A stretch of 64,000 nucleotides of DNA, from the NCBI RefSeq assembly GCF_033118175.1, contig NC_083685.1, forward strand, positions 115,972,501 through 116,036,500. The letters run 5' to 3'. Source of the stretch: Dama dama (lineage: Eukaryota; Chordata; Mammalia; Artiodactyla; Cervidae). A program made the position numbers and the translations under genes. Shown one piece after another: positions 58,753-64,000 of the stretch (position 1 is the first letter of the stretch; each line of letters opens with the position of its first letter). The notes under the pieces are model-generated. The model saw only the letters and a list, made by a program, of their open reading frames with translations. It was not told where the DNA came from and did no database searches.

Positions 58753-59476
58753 GTAAGATGAAAAGGCAGCAAAACAGATCCTTTTGCTTTGATTCTTATA
58801 CGTTTTCCTAGTAATTAGATTGCCATCCTCTATATATTATTTTTATTAGTTACTTAGATTTATCAGTTAATATACCATGATAAACTGTTTTGTATCTTGC
58901 TTTGTTACTCAGTCACTAAGTGGTGTCTGACTCTTTACGACCCCATGGATTGCAGCACTCCAGGCTTCCCTGGGCTTCACTATAGAATTCCAGTTTTGAT
59001 AAGTGAGAAGAAAATCAAGCTCTGGATCTAAGCAGCAAAGAGTGAAGTAGAGAACTCAGGATTATCAGCAACGGAGACTTTCTTTCTAGATAGTCTGGAC
59101 AATAAAAATAAATCTTATTTATTGGTCTAAAGTTTTATATTAGATTGCTTGCCTTAAGTGCTATAATTAAGTTAGTTAACATTTGCTGAGTTCTTTAGAT
59201 GCAGAAGGAAGATACAGTGGTGAATCAGACAATGTTCCTGCTTTCATGGAGATTTCATTTTCTTAGTAGATGGGGGAAAAATTAATTAAAAAATGAAATA
59301 ATTTCAGAAAGCAGTAAGTGCTTCTTTTTCTATAAAAATAGAAGGTAATAGGATTAAGAGTGGCGGGGGCTGCATTAGATCAGTTAGGAAATGCCTGGTG
59401 GAGGTGGAGGCATTTGAGCTGAGATTTGGGCTCAGCCTCCTTTTAGAATTTTGTGTTGAATAAGCTGTTTTTCTGG
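58753..59476. other. Intron with BovB and L2-like scraps
   Basis: 58905-58985 is a reversed BovB terminus (gtctgactctttacgacccc). 59165-59290 recalls an L2 end (gatacagtggtgaatcagac). The rest is unrecognised. Confidence 0.5.
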
Positions 59477-59688
59477 GTTTCCCTGGTGACTCTGAGGTAA
59501 AGGATCCACCTGCAGTACAAGGAGCCACAGGGTTTGATCCCTGGGTCAGGAAGATTCTCCTGGAGGAGGGCATGGCAACCCACTCCAGTATTCTTGCCTG
59601 GAGAATCCCATGGACAGAGGAGACTGGTGGGCTACAGTTCATAGGGTTGCAAAGATTCAGGCACAACTGAAACAACTTAGCTTGTACA
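59477..59688 (+). repeat. Bov-tA SINE
   Basis: Sense copy from gggtttccctggtgactctg to actgaaacaacttagc. Confidence 0.9.
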
Positions 59689-59855
59689 CATGCAAGCTGT
59701 TTTTCAACATAAGCCTAATAAAATAAATTCTAATTCTAATATTAAACTTCATTGCCAGTTGGGTAGATTTTGAACATAATAATGACAGTACATAGACATC
59801 ATTGTCATGTTGTACAGTGATAACATCTTCGTCATAGCCCTTTCTCTTTTCCAAG

Positions 59856-59957
59856 AGAGAAATGATATAAATAATCTTGACATCATTTTAGAGAAAACAG
59901 AAATAAATTTCTCTGATAAAGGAATTGAAGAACTGTCATCCAGTTGGCTAGCTGACT
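59856..59957 (+). pseudogene. EFCAB13: Short A-type exon without a splice donor
   Basis: After the acceptor ctcttttccaag the frame reads DIILEKTEINFSDKGIEEL, then a helix ending SSWLAD, matching the exon at 56265 nearly residue by residue in the second helix. Where the donor should follow, the DNA reads ttgggg, with no GT. Read-through stays open to about 60034. Most likely a decayed exon; a cryptic downstream donor cannot be excluded. Confidence 0.55.
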
Positions 59958-60963
59958 TGGGGCATTATAGATTCCATTATTTTTTTTTTCCAAAGAGGAC
60001 TTGGGATTGTTGGTTTATGATTTCACATTCCTAAAATTCTAGTGTTTTAGTTTCCTGAAGACAGTTGATATATATGTTGTGAGAACTCAGTCCTAAATTA
60101 AGCAATTTCCTTTTCCTTAATTGAGCACCACCTTCACAATAATTTAGGGTATTCTGTGTTTATTGAGCTGAATATATGCAAAACCTGAGCTGGGTTCTAT
60201 AGAAGAGAGTTGTGAAATGTATAAAGCTTGGTATTTGTTCTTAAAGTTGCATTTGATTAAAGGGGGGAGATAATTTATAAGCAAAAAAATATAAGTGAAA
60301 ATAACTTGGAGATTAGGGAAAATGCTTACTGAGGACTAAGTATGGTTATTGTCAGATTTAAGAGTATTGGTGCAGTATTAACTCTAAACTCCAACCCCTG
60401 CCACAGCCTGGTTGATTTAATGGAATGGAGTAAGTGCTGATTTAGGAATCTGACAGCTATAGTTTTCCTTCTCATACTAACTTGGTGACTTTAGAAAAAT
60501 TTTTAACTTTTCTGAGATTTGGTTTCTTTGTTAAAAAATGTCATGATAACTTAGCAGGAGTTTGAGATATGGTATATGAAAACACCCATCACAATACATG
60601 GCTTGATAGACACTCATTAAATTTAGTTTTCTTTCCTTCTCTGAGTGAAAGAGAGCAGATTAGAGAGGACAGAAAATCAAATCAAAATGATGGGTTTGGA
60701 GGAAAATACTTTTAAATCTTTAAACTTTCATTCTAATGCTGTAAATAGAGTTTAATATCTTAGTACAGTAACCAAAAGAACATATATACTATTTTGAATA
60801 CTCATTTTTTTCATGATTTTATCTTGTGGGGAGGGATTATAGAAATACAGTTGTAGTGAAAATCACAGGACAATTAATTTTTTATGCTGTTTCACAGTTA
60901 AGAATTTCATTTTGCATTTTTTAATTTTATTGTGATCTCTGTGATTTGTAAATTGTCTTACAG
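59958..60963. other. Intron or intergenic with a MIR scrap
   Basis: 60440-60570 has MIR-like order (aggaatctgacagctatag, ttggtgactttagaaaaat). Otherwise AT-rich without landmarks. Confidence 0.45.
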
Positions 60964-61034
60964 CTGATGGGAAAGTTGAACTGAATAAAATAATGAATGA
61001 CGCTAAAGCTGTTCCAGGTTACAAGTTGATATAA
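60964..61034 (+). CDS. EFCAB13: Short B-type exon or alternative terminal exon
   Basis: Acceptor ttgtcttacag opens a phase-1 frame ADGKVELNKIMNDAKAVP, with the G-K-V-x-L core of the B loop. The 54-nt exon would end at 61017, but the donor there is a poor gttaca. Read-through gives five more codons and a TAA at 61032-61034; an AATAAA occurs at 61424-61429. It could be a real last exon of a longer isoform or another decaying copy. Confidence 0.42.
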
Positions 61035-61154
61035 GACTGAAATAGTAGTGCTTTTAAAACATAGCTTTGCATCAGTATTCTGAATTATATAACCATCACT
61101 TTATTAACCTCTTATAACTCCTGCCACTTTATTAACTAACAAAATATTTTATTT

Positions 61155-61330
61155 GCAACCCGATCAACTGTAGCCCACCAGGCTCGTCTGTCCATGGAAT
61201 TCTCCAGGCCAGAATACTGGAGTGGGTAGCCATTCCCTTCTCCAGGGGATCTTCCCAAGCCAGAAATTGAACTGGGATCTCTTGCATTGCAGGTGGATTC
61301 GTTATCAGCTGAGCTACTAGGGAAGCCCTG
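61155..61330 (-). repeat. Bov-tA SINE
   Basis: Antisense copy from gcaacccgatcaactgtag to gagctactagggaagccc. The flank repeats ttataactcctgccacttta on both sides, a long target-site duplication. Confidence 0.88.
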
Positions 61331-61559
61331 AATTATGTAACCATTACCTTATAACTCCTGCCACTTTATTAACTAATAAAATATTTTCTCTAATGAACTT
61401 CTTTGAATTTCAGTATTTTTTGAAATAAAACTACTGATTTCTTGACAGAAGTCCTCCATGCTGCAGAGGTTTTACTAATAGCATGCTTCACTTTGCCATA
61501 CTTTAAAAATATGAAACCTATGTTTCATGATAAAAATAATGCACAATAAAAATAATAAT

Positions 61560-61690
61560 AACTATTATTTAGTGGGTGCTTTCTAACATGTAGCCAGCAT
61601 TTATTAATATTATATACATGAGGTAGGTAGTATTATAATCTATATTTTATAGATGGGGCATCAGAGTCTTAGAGGGTAAATATCAGGATA
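61560..61690 (+). repeat. MIR SINE fragment
   Basis: atgaggtaggtagtattata, tttatagatggggcatcaga and cttagagggtaaa in MIR order. Confidence 0.6.
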
Positions 61691-62053
61691 AAATGTATGC
61701 TTTTTTGTTTATAGATTTCACCTGTATGTTTATAGACAACCAGCCTCATAATTCAAGAGAAATTAATAATAATACTACCTATTAATATAATCATTATTGT
61801 TACTGATATATAATATAATTTCAGTGGACAGTTTTATAACTACATGTCATGCTAATCTGACCTGAGATTATAAGAGATTACTAGAACACAACTCCATTTT
61901 AGACTATGTAATTAATTGAAGATATCATATCTTTGTTCTCATCTATAGTTGAATTAGAGTGATACTATATAAGCATAAGTGGTATTGTACTTACATTGAA
62001 ACTTAAATAATTCTTAAATGTCCTTCTGGGTTCTTTTCCTAACTTCTCAAAAG

Positions 62054-62156
62054 AAAGAAAATTGATTCCAGTGATTTTGAAAATATTCAGGGGAACATGA
62101 CAATTCAACCCACAGATAAGGAAATGTTTAGCTACTGAAAACTTTGTCAGTGGATG
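62054..62156 (+). pseudogene. EFCAB13: Relic A-type exon: frameshifted and donorless
   Basis: Following a pyrimidine-rich stretch and ctcaaaag, one frame reads KIDSSDFENIQGNMTIQP then DKEMFSY and a TGA; shifting frame by one restores LKTLSVD, exactly where sister A exons end. The junction at 62157 is aaaaac instead of a donor. It resembles the exon at 51438 (KIEISNLDNF...). A dead member of the same tandem series. Confidence 0.55.
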
Positions 62157-62249
62157 AAAAACATTTTCCTTCAAGAGAGTTTTGTTTTGAGGCTTGTATA
62201 TGGTAATTTCTAGATCTATACCTATCTGATTAGATATGTTAAGAAAAAT

Positions 62250-62348
62250 ATTCCCTTCTCCAGGGAATCTTCCTGACCCGGGAATCAAATCCAGGTCTCT
62301 TGCATTGCAGGTGGATTCTTTACCATCTGAGCCACCAGGAAATCCCAG
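62250..62348 (-). repeat. Bov-tA SINE head
   Basis: Antisense fragment ccttctccagggaatcttcc to gagccaccaggaaatcccag. Confidence 0.85.
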
Positions 62349-63726
62349 ATGTAACTATCTTGAAAGGGAAAATGTTTGTGATTTAGTTTTTAGTTCATTG
62401 ATGCTAGCAAACCATTTACTCATGGTTTTTGCCATCAAGATTGAACAGTATTTAATGGTACTCTGGAATCAGTGATAAGCCTAAAGTGTAAATATAAAAA
62501 AGACAGAAATGAGTCTAAGAGGAACAGAAGGAGAAAGTAGGAAAGTATTCAGAAAGAGAAAAAGTCTTCAATAGGTTGTGTATATGGCAGGATCAAATTT
62601 AACACAGTACAAACATTAGTGTGCAGTAAGTGAGAGTGGTGTTCTTTATTTTTTCTAACTGACTTCATTGCCTTCCCAGTCCCCTTTCTATTTTGGCTGT
62701 GAGTGGGGTTGAAGACAGTGGAAAGTGAGAGGGCAGGATTTAAACTGGCCACCTAAAAGTAATTCAGTTCATTCTGATTTAAAGTAAAAGATGTCTTTTT
62801 AGTTGACCTAGTTTGTTTTAGGAAATCCTCAGTTTTTCAAGCCTTTCTCCCCTTCCCCTCATAAAGGTATCCCACTATAAGAAAAAGCTTGTATATCCTC
62901 CTTGTGGTAGAGGAGTGTAGCTAGACCTTGTGTTGTCCTCTGGGTTCTTGATAGCCTCTTTAACAATGTTTCATATTTCATGAGTCCTGAACATGCTGGT
63001 GACCTCTCCTGTTGAAGTCCACTGCTTAAGGAACTTATGGTCTGTTTTCTTAGCAAAGTCAAGGTTCTCTGGTCCTTCTTTCACTATCTTGGCTGAGCTT
63101 TAGACTCATTGATGAGGTCCTTTGAGTCTCAGTCAAGTGTTCTATCAGTCCCCAAACTATGCTATCTCATAGCTTCTGTTAAGCATTATATTTCCCTTGA
63201 TTTGGTGACCCATTCACTTCTATCTCTGACTCACTAGGAGTATGTGGAATAGCTGAATATCTTCCATATCATGCCAAAAGCCAAAGTGGGCAAAGGGGTA
63301 TTTCCAGCCCTCTCTCTGCCTAAACACATCATACCACAATATCTGGTGACAATGGCATTGCTGTCTGGGCACCCTATAAGATGGCAACATTACAGAGTTC
63401 CAAATGGAAGCAAGACACAAGTACGCCTTAATTTTTTTATACCCTCGCTCCCATTCCATCAACATATCTTCTATTTTACCTCCTTTCAAAGTTTGACTTA
63501 GAGAGACGAGTTGGGAGTAGACTTAGATAGGGATGGGGCGTTTGGCAGCAAAAACAATTAAACCTACTTTCTTTAGAAAGAGAGAGATGAAAGGAGAGAG
63601 GAAAGGAGGGTGGGAGGAAGGGAGAGAGGAAGAGAGAAAGAGAAATAGATAAAGATAGATTAAAAAAGAAAGGTATATCTTTATCTCTTGCTCTCCAAGT
63701 TACATTTTCTTAAGTTTCCCTGATAT
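62349..63726. other. Unrecognised intronic/intergenic sequence
   Basis: No retroelement landmark, no splice-bounded EF-hand unit, and only short chance frames. 63577-63680 is a purine-rich GA tract (gaaaggagggtgggaggaag). Confidence 0.5.
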
Positions 63727-64000
63727 GGGGCTTCCCTGATAACTCAGTTGGTAAGGAATCTGCAATGCAGGAGACTCCAGTTCAATTCCTGGGCTGGGAA
63801 GATCCACTGGAGAATGGATAGGCTACCCACTCCAGTATTCTTGGGCTTCCCTTGTGACTTAGCTGGTAAAGAATCCGCCCGCGATGTGGGAGAACTGATT
63901 CAGTCCCTGGGTTGGGAAGATCCCCTGGAGAAGGAAAAGGGTACCCACTCCAGTATTCTTGCCTGGAGAATTCCATGGACTATACAGTCCATGGGGTTGC
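63727..64000 (+). repeat. Two Bov-tA SINEs in tandem, second runs off the end
   Basis: Heads at 63728 (gggcttccctgataactcag) and 63844 (gggcttcccttgtgacttag). The first stops at agtattcttg, as in the tandem pair at 21961. Confidence 0.88.

Noticed and set aside
63220..63501. Overlapping 76- and 89-codon frames near the right end
   Set aside because: No domain, no splice context, no repeated or conserved pattern; expected by chance in this length.

Overview
The window is ruminant nuclear DNA. It holds BovB (RTE) LINEs, Bov-tA/BovA tRNA-derived SINEs, CHR-type cetartiodactyl SINEs and a young bovid-type L1 (L1_BT-like), together with old mammalian L1, MIR and L2 debris. Cattle, buffalo, sheep or goat are all possible; I cannot separate them by eye. 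There is no CpG island, promoter, rRNA gene or functional tRNA gene.

The only host gene I can support is on the + strand and runs through most of the window. It is an internal to 3' part of a giant, modular EF-hand gene of the EFCAB13/EFCAB3 family. Fifteen exons between 2129 and 57210 join in one frame (about 520 codons). Every internal exon is a multiple of 3 and has phase-1 ends. They follow a two-exon grammar: an A exon (usually 144 nt, first EF-hand plus the helix of the second) and a B exon (usually 72 nt, loop and exit helix of the second EF-hand). The 5' end of the gene lies upstream of the window. Most calcium-ligand positions are lost, so the repeats look like pseudo-EF-hands, with the pair at 36131/37186 closest to canonical.

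From 51438 on, the repeats change to a short format (102-105 nt A, 54 nt B) and then decay. The exon at 57110 has AT where its donor GT should be and reads into a stop. The exon at 59856 has lost its donor. The exon at 60964 has a weak donor and a nearby stop. A relic at 62054-62156 is frameshifted and has no donor. The gene therefore either ends at 57210 or skips decayed exons and continues to the right.

The introns are an archaeological stack of retroelements. 7983-12290 is a 5'-truncated bovid L1 whose ORF2 is broken by one extra A. 16030-21890 is an old L1 split by two BovB copies, a SINE, an 81-bp BovB patch, and a young L1 tail that sits inside one of the BovBs. 39088-43363 is a near-complete BovB split by an opposite-strand BovB. 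Two BovB copies have inverted 5' ends (twin-priming signature). Inside one BovB is a 35-nt tRNA-Ser(GCT) 5' half flanked by 17-bp target-site duplications and with no A-tail, a clear tailless retropseudogene. The last 1.7 kb is mostly unrecognised intronic or intergenic sequence, ending in two SINEs that run off the window.
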